This document shows, piece after piece, positions 34,401-42,519 of a DNA stretch of 64,000 nt. Every line of letters begins with the position of its first letter. The stretch's first letter is position 1. The notes under the pieces are model-generated. The model searched no databases. It was not told the DNA's origin and saw only the letters and a list, made by a program, of their open reading frames with translations. The stretch comes from JAAOIF01 sp965217125 (GTDB taxonomy: Bacteria; Pseudomonadota; Gammaproteobacteria; PS1; Pseudothioglobaceae). Where the stretch lies: NCBI GenBank assembly GCA_965217125.1, contig OZ244244.1, positions 434,001 through 498,000 on the forward strand, read 5' to 3'. Position numbers and translations under genes: made by a program.

Positions 34401-35648
34401 TTGCAAGATTTGCGAGGGTTTGTAGCCGCCTAAACTAATGTTTATTATTTGGATTTTTCTATCTAGCGCGTGGAATATGCCCTGTGCTATATCGCTATAA
34501 GTGCCTATGCCGTTGCTATCCATTACTTTAACCGCATGAATAATAGCATTTGGTGCAGTTTGTAGGGCGAGTAGCGCCATAGTTGTGCCGTGTCCGTTGT
34601 CATCAGTGCTGTTAGTGGTGTTATTTATGGTATTAGCAATCGGGCGGACTTTGCCGATAAGTTGAGTAACACTTGCATCTACGCCTGTATCAATAATGGC
34701 GATTTTAGGGCGGAAAGTATTAGTTGTAATTGTTGCAGTTGCAGTTGTAATTGTTGCAGTTGTGGTGGTAGTTATGGTAGTATTTAGAGTGTTTAGATGC
34801 CAGTAGTTGTTGGCGTTAGTGGCAGTTTTAGTGGTGGTTAGTTTGGCAAAATAATTAGGTTCTGCTGTGGTGATATAATTTTGCTTAATCAGTTGTTTTT
34901 TGACTAATTTAACATCAACACCTAAGTCAAAACGCGCCACAAAGTATTTTAAACGGTGCATTCTATCGGACAATACTCCGCCATATTTTTTAACTTCGCG
35001 ATTTAATCGTCTTATTTGCTGGCTAATATTTTGATTAGGGTTAATGCGAATTAACAATTCATCTGCTACATAACTTACTTTAATGCCATTATATAATTCT
35101 TCAATAATCGGTTTTATTTGGGTTAATGGGCGAGGCTTATATATGCTGCCATATCCTGATTTAGGTTTTTTTGCTTGCTTTGTGGGTTTAGTTGGTTTTG
35201 AGATAGTTTGAGCGCTAATTGCCTCTGGCAGCCCTAATTCCTGCACTTTGATGCTCGGCACTAAGGTAATTGCTTTTGTATATTTAATCCCCTTATCATT
35301 TTTAGCCAAAATTCGATAACTATTAAGCCCTTTGAGAAGTGTATCTATTAGCCTTTTTTCAGAGTAGTTGCTAAAACTTAGATTGTAAGTTTTCTCTACC
35401 TTCGGATAAACAAAAAACTTGAGTTCGGTGTGTTTAGCCACCTCTTTTAGCACTGCTTTTAACTTGGCTTTTTTGAGTGTGCCTGTGAATAAACCATTTT
35501 TATCTTGGCTGATGATTAGCGTATGGCTACTTGTTTTTGCTGGTTGGATGTTTTGCTTTGGTGTGTTGTTTGCTAAGGTGGGATTAATAATACTAAACAA
35601 AGCAAAAACTACAATAAAATTTTTAAAAAACATCATTTTTATTACCAA
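31482..35648 (-). CDS. Secreted subtilisin-lipase-DUF1566 fusion with DGR-type variable C-terminus
   Basis: This 1388-residue protein has a signal peptide (about 1-28). A secretin/TonB short domain-like segment (about 50-125) is followed by a subtilase prodomain-like region with S8 catalytic motifs: D in AIIDTGVDAS (~318), H in DDNGHGTTMAL (~352), S in QGSSAAAALISG (~496). Next comes an alpha/beta-hydrolase with PIIFIHGWNG and the nucleophile elbow VGHSTGGLIAKY (~890). The last ~230 residues are a DUF1566 C-type-lectin-like domain ending NDSYRVRLVRSGQ, where the DGR-type variable region (31485-31619) lies. It appears to be an exported enzyme with a diversifiable binding tip. All key catalytic residues look present. 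Confidence 0.75.
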   Translation of the reverse strand: MVIKMMFFKNFIVVFALFSIINPTLANNTPKQNIQPAKTSSHTLIISQDKNGLFTGTLKKAKLKAVLKEVAKHTELKFFVYPKVEKTYNLSFSNYSEKRLIDTLLKGLNSYRILAKNDKGIKYTKAITLVPSIKVQELGLPEAISAQTISKPTKPTKQAKKPKSGYGSIYKPRPLTQIKPIIEELYNGIKVSYVADELLIRINPNQNISQQIRRLNREVKKYGGVLSDRMHRLKYFVARFDLGVDVKLVKKQLIKQNYITTAEPNYFAKLTTTKTATNANNYWHLNTLNTTITTTTTATITTATATITTNTFRPKIAIIDTGVDASVTQLIGKVRPIANTINNTTNSTDDNGHGTTMALLALQTAPNAIIHAVKVMDSNGIGTYSDIAQGIFHALDRKIQIINISLGGYKPSQILQDAIQYAKYKGVSVVAAVGNDGYKNTPFYPAAYANVIGVGAIDAQNQIIPQSNQGAMVDLVAPGLNISYQQNNQTKTTQGSSAAAALISGIIAKIAGNPTKQTPHNIAGRLFETATDLLTIAKDNATGYGIANLAKALQLATPAGNYEEQFVVIDEVIPLDGQQLARITDFDKGEITDGLNLDTEFDLDTEFLSSQYEKLCNSDQTNKVANGTIITIKDKVGRHSIGLAKLSCNSYHLKMYVFGGIVENLGSGDKHKSLDTINLGYAIDNNNAEFNFIDTDTLGLRGNSIYDGFEWIETFNTGITDSDDFDSKSYFSDIIQSYLANQLDSIPSHLLYAEQDFYWDVDTMSLQSSGNSDKTGKTPIIFIHGWNGKEENWADTLLNQNEVEAWWELAASNTGSVFLDADRIKDTARNDDHQSYFELEKLYNDFEVYKFRYPTMRSNEYNAKRLADLINSHPELGKDSADDIILVGHSTGGLIAKYAVLDSNNVNSKIKKVITLATPHRGSYSSFDYDLEFDDGGLGVDDDLYVCRGQSSVDFDYKEKLYLYDLFENGAGNLKTDGALDLAWDGGWGKPATDTDCNINNYSIKPKVRFGDGLGFYQNNTKLLTLNTKLLADNNIFDKFIFYAGWVVSGGAYSNAISMIGAAAAVDKVGYELDGAVPLPSGLLFQNGVHTDSLLNSWMSQIVNSSSNYGLVENIRIFYDRDHSQMREGIFLDNDLNDDGYEGNDIAIDPLFTQFKTDIEAVRNTPSTPSNSDTHPINDTGLYWGGDYSSDNNSTCTSNISAPQDCNYGRDAAAAAGQLTKIGGGSAGFDFTKLDSNGNALASSASSWSCVRDNVTGLVWEVKTNDNSIHDKDNTYRWGGIGADSGAGGTYYDDWDVLVNGTNDESLCGFTNWRVPKREDLRSIVDYSRFNPSIDVSYFLNTVATGFWSSSADASNSSNAWYVYFAYGSDNDNNRNDSYRVRLVRSGQ
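31485..31619 (-). other. DGR variable region VR-B (C-terminus of the 1388-residue protein)
   Basis: This is a 135-bp gap-free partner of 30609-30743. It encodes the extreme C-terminus (TGFWSSSADASNSS to RLVRSGQ, then stop), the classical place for a DGR variable region. Variable residues include G/Y, D/V, N/Y, S/F, Y/G, A/Y, N/G and S/N, all reachable from AAY by A-to-N change. The last ~20 bases are invariant, as expected for the initiation-of-homing part. Confidence 0.8.
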
Positions 35649-35775
35649 ATTATTTTAAATAAAAGTTTAATAATTCTACATTAAAAAACAGAAAATCAGC
35701 CGTATTTTAGCGTGGTTTTTAATTAAAAGAAGATTTTACCTTGTTATTTTTATCTAAATTTATCTAAATAAGCCT
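35610..35775 (-). repeat. Intergenic repeat copy (with 28500-28660)
   Basis: This holds the second copy of the ~150-bp block, with TTATTTTAAATAAAAGTTTA and TTTTAGCGTGGTTTTTAATT. It joins the start of the 1388-residue gene to the dockerin-coding end of the 1751-residue gene, as the other copy does for its neighbours. Confidence 0.85.
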
Positions 35776-38700
35776 TCAACTGTGGGGTTGTTTTTCTGCC
35801 CTCCATTGCATTACTAGAAATTGTAGTATGTAAATTGTTGGCATTAGAGTTTAGTAAATATTTAAAGACAATCAATCCATCATTAGAGGCATTAATAGTC
35901 TGATTGCCATCAATATCTAATAGGCTTTTTGCATTATCTAAATACTTTTTCAACTTTATGGTTGTTTTTCTGCCCTCCATTGCATTACTAGAAATTGTAG
36001 TATGTAAATTGTTAGCATTAGAGTTTAGTAAATATTTAAAGATAATCAACCCATCATTAGAGGCATTAATAGTCCCATTGCCATCAGCATCTAAGGAAAA
36101 ATTCTTTACTTCAATGCTAAGGGTTGCTGAATCAGCGCCAGTTACATTGCTGGCAGTGATTGTATATATTATTGTTGATGCTATGGCACTTGGTATTCCT
36201 GAAATAGTTCCAGTAGCAGTGTTAAAAGATAGACCAGCACTAAGTGGCTGCGAAATAGCGTATAAAGCGGCAGTTCCACCAGTATTTGTAACCGTTATAT
36301 CAGTAATGGCTACCCCAACAGTAGCAGTAAAACTATTAACTGAAATGGTAATACTTGGAGTGGCTGGGTCTATGTTAATATTAATGATTGCTGTATCACT
36401 GCCTTGTGAATTTGTGGCAATAATTGTATAAGCTGTTGCGTTACTAATTTGTTGCGGTGTTCCGCTAATAGCACAACTATTGCCGCTAACGCTAACATTT
36501 AAACCAGCTGGCAAGCCTGAGCTTGCACATTCTTGAGTTACGCCGCCCGTGTTGGTAAATGTTATAGGGCTAATAATAGCAACATCAACAAAGTAGGTTT
36601 GCGTGGCTGTTATGTCTGCAATACTTGGCTTAGAAGTAATCTGGCTAACAGAAATTTTCACAGTAGCCGAATCACTACCAGTTATGTTTGTAGCAGTAAT
36701 TGTGTATGCTTGTAGTGTTGCGGTGGCGGTTGGAGTTCCTGAAATAGTTCCAGTAGCAGTGGCAAAAGATAGACCATTAACAAGTGGTGGCGAAATAGCA
36801 TAAGAAGTGGCAGTTCCTCCAGAGTTTGTAACTTGTATATCAGTAATAGCTATATCAAGTTCAGCATTAACAGTAGCAACTGAAATAGCAATTTTTGGAG
36901 CAGGTGGATTAACGATAATATCAACTGTATCTATGCTACTACCAGTTACATTTGTGGCAGTAATTGTATATACAACATTAGTTGCAACAGCGCTTGGCGT
37001 TCCTGATATAGTTCCAGTAGCGGTAGCAAAAGATAATCCATTGCTAATTGCTGGTGCAATAGAATAAGAAGCAACTCCTCCAGTGTTTGCAACCGTTATA
37101 TTATCAATAGCCACTCCAACAATAGTAGTAATAGTATTGGTTGAAAGGCTAATATCTGGAGCAGAGATAATAAAATTAGCAGTGCAATATTTATCATTAT
37201 CCATATTGATAGTTAACGAATTATTAGTGCCTGAACAATTGCCAGCCCAATAATTCAACATATGTCCATTTACTGGTGTTGCATTTAGCTCTACATAAGC
37301 ACTTGCAGTAACAGCAATACTGCAATTATTACCACACACTGTGCCGTTTAAAGTAATATCACCAGAACCAATAACATTGGCATATAATGTAACAATTCTT
37401 TCTGGGACAACAACATTAACAGTTGTTGTGGCATCTCCACCAAAACTATCTGTCCAAATGATATAAAAAGTTTTGGTTCCTGTTGGCGTGTCTGTATCTG
37501 CTGTGTATTTAAAATTACCATTATCCAAATAAATAAAATTATCTTCGCCTAATTCTGTAGTATATTTTGGTGTAACCACATCTCCTTCTTCATCAAATAA
37601 ATTAACAGCACCTGTGACAATTCTTTGTGTTTGGTCAGCTACAATAGTTAAACTACTATCAACAATTGGAGGGTGATTATATTGATTAACACTACCTTTA
37701 GTAATAACAAATGATGATTCTGTTATATTACCTAATGAGTCAGTTAAACGAACAACATAAGTAGCACTACCACCTCGCACTGGTAGAGTTGATACAGTGA
37801 TAGTTGAACTTAAATTCAACTCGTAAAAATCTTCACTATTGCCATCAATTTCAAGGTTTGGTCTGCCATTAATCGTATAAAAAACACCGCCAGAATTATC
37901 AACCTCTTGTTTTATAATGCAATAACCATCTGTGGTACTTAAACCGCTATCACAAACTTGTAACCCAGATGATAACAACTCAATTTTTACTAAGTCACCA
38001 TCAGGATCAAAAGGTGTAAAAGCAACATTGACATCATCATCACCTAAATGAACATAATTACCAATAGAGGGGTTTAGGTCGTAAATAATAGGAGCATGAT
38101 TTTGTGTAACAGTGCTGTTTATATAAACAATATCAAAGGATACCCAATCACTATAGTTGTTATTCTTATCTCTTGCCCTTGCCCTGATAGTGCCACTTTG
38201 TTTAATTCCTCTAAAGAATTTCACCTCTGATTCATCAAAATAACCACTAACTGTAGCAGTTGGTGACTGATAACTGCTATCACTACTGTAATACTCGCAA
38301 GATGGATAAACTGGTCTAATATCTCTATAATCCCATTCAACCTTATCCAAATCACCATCTGGATCATAAGCAAAAACAACAAACATTTCATCGTCAAAAT
38401 CAGAATAAGCACAATTTTTATCAGCATCTTTATTGATGTAAATAGTTTGATTTACAAAAGGGGCGGCCTTGCGAATAGATGGTGCGTTATCGCCAGCTGA
38501 TAACACCAATGTTTTATTAATTGTTGCACCTCTATTGCCTTGGCTGTCTATTGGCGTTAGTTGCAACTGTTTTTGTCCAGATCCAGTAACACTAATCGAT
38601 TCTGAAAAATTAGCAGTATCAATATTATTGCTAATCACATCCACCAATTGATTATCCACTTTAACCTCTATGGTATCAAAATCTAACTCATTGTCTTGTA

Positions 38701-41005
38701 TATGTCCTGCAAAATGAAACAGATATTCACCATTGCCCCTATAATCATCATCATACCAAGTACTGGCTGTTGGATAAAGCCTTGTTATTTGTGGGGCAGA
38801 ACCAATACTAACGCTATCAGCAGGCAATACACTAACAGTTAATGTTTTTGTAGCCTCTAAGCCGTCATTATCTCTAACCAAGCAAGATATGGTATTACTA
38901 CCTGTATTAGTAAATGTAATATCAGGATATAAAGACTCATTTGTTTTTGTATTGTTTCCTGTTTCTGTTTCTGTTTTTATTACAGTGCCATTATGACTTA
39001 TTTCTTGATAAATAATACCGCCATCTGCATCGTAAGTCTCACATATAAATCTATAAGCCCTACCCATTCTAAATGCTTGATAATCTTCATAATACCTCCA
39101 AGAATCTGAGTTTATATTTTTTATTGTGTAATAACCTAAATTTTCAACAATTGGTGCAATGGACCCATCACTAGCCACACCAGTTTCAACCGTGGCGACA
39201 TATTCAGCTACATTATTATCCTCATCAGTTGCTACTACTCTCAATGTATGTAGTCCGCGATTGGTAAAGTTAATACTTTCATATCTCTTAGTTGTAGCAG
39301 GATCGCCATCACTAACATGATATTCAGTTTCTACTAATACCCCATCGAAATACCATTCAAGTGATAATAAGTTACCATCAGCATCTGATACTTGCACTTC
39401 AAAATCTATATTACCTAATGGCACTTCAATATAATTATCTCTAACTGGTATTGGTTCTATCAAAGAAATTACTGGGCTTTGCGATTCTCTTGCTGATACT
39501 ACCCAAACAGCAGTTGCATTATCAGTAGCATCATCAGAATTACTTACTACAGCATAAATGCGTGCAGTATTTCCACCATTATCGCCATTAAATGTAAAAA
39601 GTGAAGATTCTGTACCAATATAAGAATCTATCTCGCTACTTGAAAAAGTATCATAACTATCATTAGTAGTAATATCACTACTATCAGAATACCAATGCAC
39701 ATTTCCTAATGCACATGAATTACCAGTTACTGTAAATTTGACACTTTGCCCAACTAAGTACTCATTCTTATAACTGGGGCTTTCTCTATTAGCACTTGTA
39801 GAAAAGCTACAACTATTTTGAGAATTAGAATCTAGTATCCGATAACGAACAACGCCCCACCCTTGCTGATCCACTAAAGGCACATCAGGTGCATTAATCC
39901 AAATATTTTCATCATTACTGCTACGCATAGCGCTTCTTATTAAAATATTAAAATCACCACTTCTTGATGGTTTTCTTACTGTTATTCTAAAGGTTTTTAC
40001 TTCGTCCTCAGCAAAATTTGTATCTACAAATTCTGCAAGCATATAACTAGAGGTAATTTGATTGCCATTTTTATGATAAATAGTTGAACCAGCAGGATAG
40101 AATTTAGAAAAAGATGTGTCGCTATGTTGTGTTGAATCAGTCATATAATTAGTATCATCTTCGGCTTGATCTAATAACGGTATGCCAATTGAAATACCGC
40201 CTTCATTTGATAAACCGCCATTATTACGAACTGAAACAGTAATATCAACATAATCACCTATATCTACTATATTAGGTGAAATAGTTACAGGAAAGTTTAT
40301 AATTGGTTCAGGGTTTGGTATATCTATAATTTTAAATTGCTGAGTCTCTGGTAAATCGCTATTGAATGTATCCATACCATTATTAAAATCATTTATGATA
40401 CTCAGGTTATCAAATTCACTTTGTAATAGGTTTTCGTTTATATCATCTGATGTAGAAGCTAAAACAGCAGAAAATAAATTTTGTATAGACTGACCAATTA
40501 ATTCTTGTATTAGTTGAGACAAAATAGATCCAGAAATATTAGATGCTGTAATTGCTGTTGTTTGCCCAGTAGTGCCTAACCAGCTATTTAAAAATTTAAG
40601 CAAAGCCGTTGCCTTAGTTGTTGTTGCAACTTTAAGTCCAAAATATGATGCAACGGCAGGTCCAGCTATAGCCCATGCTAAGCTAATAGCACAACCTAGA
40701 CCTGCACTAGTAGCATAACCATCTAATGTTTTGCTTTCATTTTTTATAAATTGATGAGCTACATATACACTTGCACTAATTCCCGCACCTATAGCACATG
40801 CACTTAATAAAACACTAGTTGCTACTATCTCAGATGTGGTTTCTTTTCTATCATTATCTAAGGAATCAGTGTTTAACTGATTTTGAAATGAATTTATTGG
40901 CGGTATAGTATTTTGTGCTGGCTGAGTTGCCCCAATCCCAATACTTACAATTCCAAACCAAAAACCAAAAACCAGCACTAATTTTTTCAAAAAATTTGTT
41001 CCCAT
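35750..41005 (-). CDS. Giant secreted Ig-repeat protein with dockerin-like end
   Basis: This 1751-residue protein has an N-terminal signal-like segment, about 200 residues with hydrophobic stretches (for example SVLLSACAIGAGISASVYVA and ISLAWAIAGPAVASYF) and several beta-rich PKD/CARDB-like domains (NNGGLSNEGGISIG; FEVQVSDADGNLLSLEW). An InlB-B-like unit (CSGTNNSLTINMDNDKYC) follows, then about five Ig-like putative (He_PIG) repeats with SFATATGTISGTPS, and two dockerin-like EF-hand repeats (DADGNGTINASNDGL). No catalytic motif was seen. It is likely a surface or released adhesin that shares its C-terminal module with the two other island proteins. Confidence 0.7.
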   Translation of the reverse strand: MGTNFLKKLVLVFGFWFGIVSIGIGATQPAQNTIPPINSFQNQLNTDSLDNDRKETTSEIVATSVLLSACAIGAGISASVYVAHQFIKNESKTLDGYATSAGLGCAISLAWAIAGPAVASYFGLKVATTTKATALLKFLNSWLGTTGQTTAITASNISGSILSQLIQELIGQSIQNLFSAVLASTSDDINENLLQSEFDNLSIINDFNNGMDTFNSDLPETQQFKIIDIPNPEPIINFPVTISPNIVDIGDYVDITVSVRNNGGLSNEGGISIGIPLLDQAEDDTNYMTDSTQHSDTSFSKFYPAGSTIYHKNGNQITSSYMLAEFVDTNFAEDEVKTFRITVRKPSRSGDFNILIRSAMRSSNDENIWINAPDVPLVDQQGWGVVRYRILDSNSQNSCSFSTSANRESPSYKNEYLVGQSVKFTVTGNSCALGNVHWYSDSSDITTNDSYDTFSSSEIDSYIGTESSLFTFNGDNGGNTARIYAVVSNSDDATDNATAVWVVSARESQSPVISLIEPIPVRDNYIEVPLGNIDFEVQVSDADGNLLSLEWYFDGVLVETEYHVSDGDPATTKRYESINFTNRGLHTLRVVATDEDNNVAEYVATVETGVASDGSIAPIVENLGYYTIKNINSDSWRYYEDYQAFRMGRAYRFICETYDADGGIIYQEISHNGTVIKTETETGNNTKTNESLYPDITFTNTGSNTISCLVRDNDGLEATKTLTVSVLPADSVSIGSAPQITRLYPTASTWYDDDYRGNGEYLFHFAGHIQDNELDFDTIEVKVDNQLVDVISNNIDTANFSESISVTGSGQKQLQLTPIDSQGNRGATINKTLVLSAGDNAPSIRKAAPFVNQTIYINKDADKNCAYSDFDDEMFVVFAYDPDGDLDKVEWDYRDIRPVYPSCEYYSSDSSYQSPTATVSGYFDESEVKFFRGIKQSGTIRARARDKNNNYSDWVSFDIVYINSTVTQNHAPIIYDLNPSIGNYVHLGDDDVNVAFTPFDPDGDLVKIELLSSGLQVCDSGLSTTDGYCIIKQEVDNSGGVFYTINGRPNLEIDGNSEDFYELNLSSTITVSTLPVRGGSATYVVRLTDSLGNITESSFVITKGSVNQYNHPPIVDSSLTIVADQTQRIVTGAVNLFDEEGDVVTPKYTTELGEDNFIYLDNGNFKYTADTDTPTGTKTFYIIWTDSFGGDATTTVNVVVPERIVTLYANVIGSGDITLNGTVCGNNCSIAVTASAYVELNATPVNGHMLNYWAGNCSGTNNSLTINMDNDKYCTANFIISAPDISLSTNTITTIVGVAIDNITVANTGGVASYSIAPAISNGLSFATATGTISGTPSAVATNVVYTITATNVTGSSIDTVDIIVNPPAPKIAISVATVNAELDIAITDIQVTNSGGTATSYAISPPLVNGLSFATATGTISGTPTATATLQAYTITATNITGSDSATVKISVSQITSKPSIADITATQTYFVDVAIISPITFTNTGGVTQECASSGLPAGLNVSVSGNSCAISGTPQQISNATAYTIIATNSQGSDTAIININIDPATPSITISVNSFTATVGVAITDITVTNTGGTAALYAISQPLSAGLSFNTATGTISGIPSAIASTIIYTITASNVTGADSATLSIEVKNFSLDADGNGTINASNDGLIIFKYLLNSNANNLHTTISSNAMEGRKTTIKLKKYLDNAKSLLDIDGNQTINASNDGLIVFKYLLNSNANNLHTTISSNAMEGRKTTPQLKAYLDKFR

Positions 41006-41493
41006 AATAAACCCTTACTGATATAAATTAAAAAATAAATCTTTCCATAATCATTTTTAAAATTCTATGAAGTAACTTCATAGATTTTTAAAATAACTTT
41101 TATAAATGCCTATAAATAGGCACAGAAATAAGGGATTATCGAATTTGTCTTAAAAAGAAGATTAGCTTTAATATGAATAAAGCCGATAACAAGATATATA
41201 AACATTTATTTATTTGCATAATATTGTCTATAAAGAGATGTGTTTTAGAAACATGTTTAAGTAATATTATTAAGAACTTAAAATCATTATAACAGGAATT
41301 TAGGCTTGTTGAGATAAAAATTGAAAAAAGTATTCAACACCACTAAACTGGATTTGTGGTGAAAGTATAATAAATAAACATTGGTCCAAGATAATTTTGG
41401 TTGCCTTGAGCAAATATATGAAAATAAATTTGTAGATTTAGATATATAACTCCAAAAAAAATAAACCTATAGTAGGCATAATATTTATTTTAT
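41006..41493. other. Gene-free stretch with a hairpin
   Basis: No gene is apparent. A 19-base dyad CTATGAAGTAACTTCATAG lies at about 41065-41083 upstream of the 1751-residue gene. Otherwise the DNA is AT-rich without clear features; the promoter of that gene must lie here. The last part (AATATTTATTTTATAT) resembles the upstream flank of the gene at 46795. Confidence 0.6.
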
Positions 41494-41658
41494 ATGCGAA
41501 TCCCACTTCAAAGTGCACCACCTGTAAAAATGCCTGAGTTAGGTCTTGATGCTTTTGATATAAATTGTTGCATTAACCCTATATGTGATAATTTTGGCAT
41601 GTCTTGGCATAAAACTATGCAGAATAAGCAGTTAGTTTATATGGTTGAACTTACTTAA
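41494..41658 (+). pseudogene. 5' remnant of a zinc-ribbon DDE-like gene
   Basis: This 54-codon frame reads APPVKMPELGLDAFDINCCI, then NPICDNFGMSWHKTMQNKQ, and stops soon after. It matches residues 8-45 of the 46795 protein closely at DNA level, and the flank upstream of the start is also similar. The rest of the gene is missing. It is one of four copies or remnants of this family in the window. Confidence 0.8.
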
Positions 41659-41719
41659 CAAGTTGTTGATAAATTGGTGTGCTAAAATTTACTGATAATA
41701 ATTTAGCAAAAAAAACAAA

Positions 41720-42493
41720 ATGAAAAAACTAATTTTATCAATCATTTGCCTAATAGGTTTTTCTACAGCATACGCATTGCAATTTCAGTCTTTTAATTTT
41801 AATGATGAAAGCGATTGTGCTGAGCAGCTTGGGCAATTGCCAGTGAGTTTGCCACGCGATATTATCAACCCAAATTATCTGTCAAAAAGCAAAAAAATAT
41901 GCCTAAAAGCCTACATAGGCGATAATGCTTGCCGTAAAGAATACCATCGCCAAAAAGATGCACTGGGTTTAACTTCAGGCGTTAGCAGCAATTACACAGA
42001 TAAACAACAAGCACAAGCACAATGCGGCACTTGGCTAAAAAATCGCCGTAGTGCTTGTGAGGATTTTTTACAAAAAGCCTCAGCGGTTTGTTACCAAATC
42101 AGCAGCCAAGCAGAACAGCAAAGACAAGTAGAGGAATTAGCGGATAATTTATTAGGCACTTGGTCTGGTGGCGATGACTTTACTTATTCTAATGGCAAAA
42201 GTGGTCATATTGATATAACCTTAAATATCAATCGTAGGATTGACAATAGTAAATTTAATGGTATTATGAAGTCTCAAAACCAAGAATTTAATTGCGGGGC
42301 TAAACAAAAAATGGATATTAATATTCATGATAGCATTGCTTATTTACAAGGCACGGTTTTATCCACCAACTGTAAAAATGGCTGGAATGCAGATAATTTT
42401 GAACTTAGCATAAGCGATGGCATTATGCGTGGAACTTCGGGAGACTCAGGCTCAGATGGATCAAGTGGTAATACTGTTTTAAGAAAACAGTGA
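41720..42493 (+). CDS. Secreted hypothetical protein
   Basis: This 257-residue protein has a clear signal peptide (KLILSIICLIGFSTAYA, cut near residue 19). The first half is cysteine-containing and helical (CAEQLGQLPVSLP, CRKEYHRQKDALG, CEDFLQKASAVC). The second half, after about 140, resembles a small beta-barrel lipocalin-like module (LLGTWSGGDDFTYSNGKSGH). It is followed 26 bases later by the pldA-like gene, so the two may be co-transcribed. A fragment of a close relative survives at 20255-20340. Function unknown. Confidence 0.65.
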   Translation: MKKLILSIICLIGFSTAYALQFQSFNFNDESDCAEQLGQLPVSLPRDIINPNYLSKSKKICLKAYIGDNACRKEYHRQKDALGLTSGVSSNYTDKQQAQAQCGTWLKNRRSACEDFLQKASAVCYQISSQAEQQRQVEELADNLLGTWSGGDDFTYSNGKSGHIDITLNINRRIDNSKFNGIMKSQNQEFNCGAKQKMDINIHDSIAYLQGTVLSTNCKNGWNADNFELSISDGIMRGTSGDSGSDGSSGNTVLRKQ

Positions 42494-42519
42494 TTTTTTT
42501 TAATAAATAGGAGAATGTT

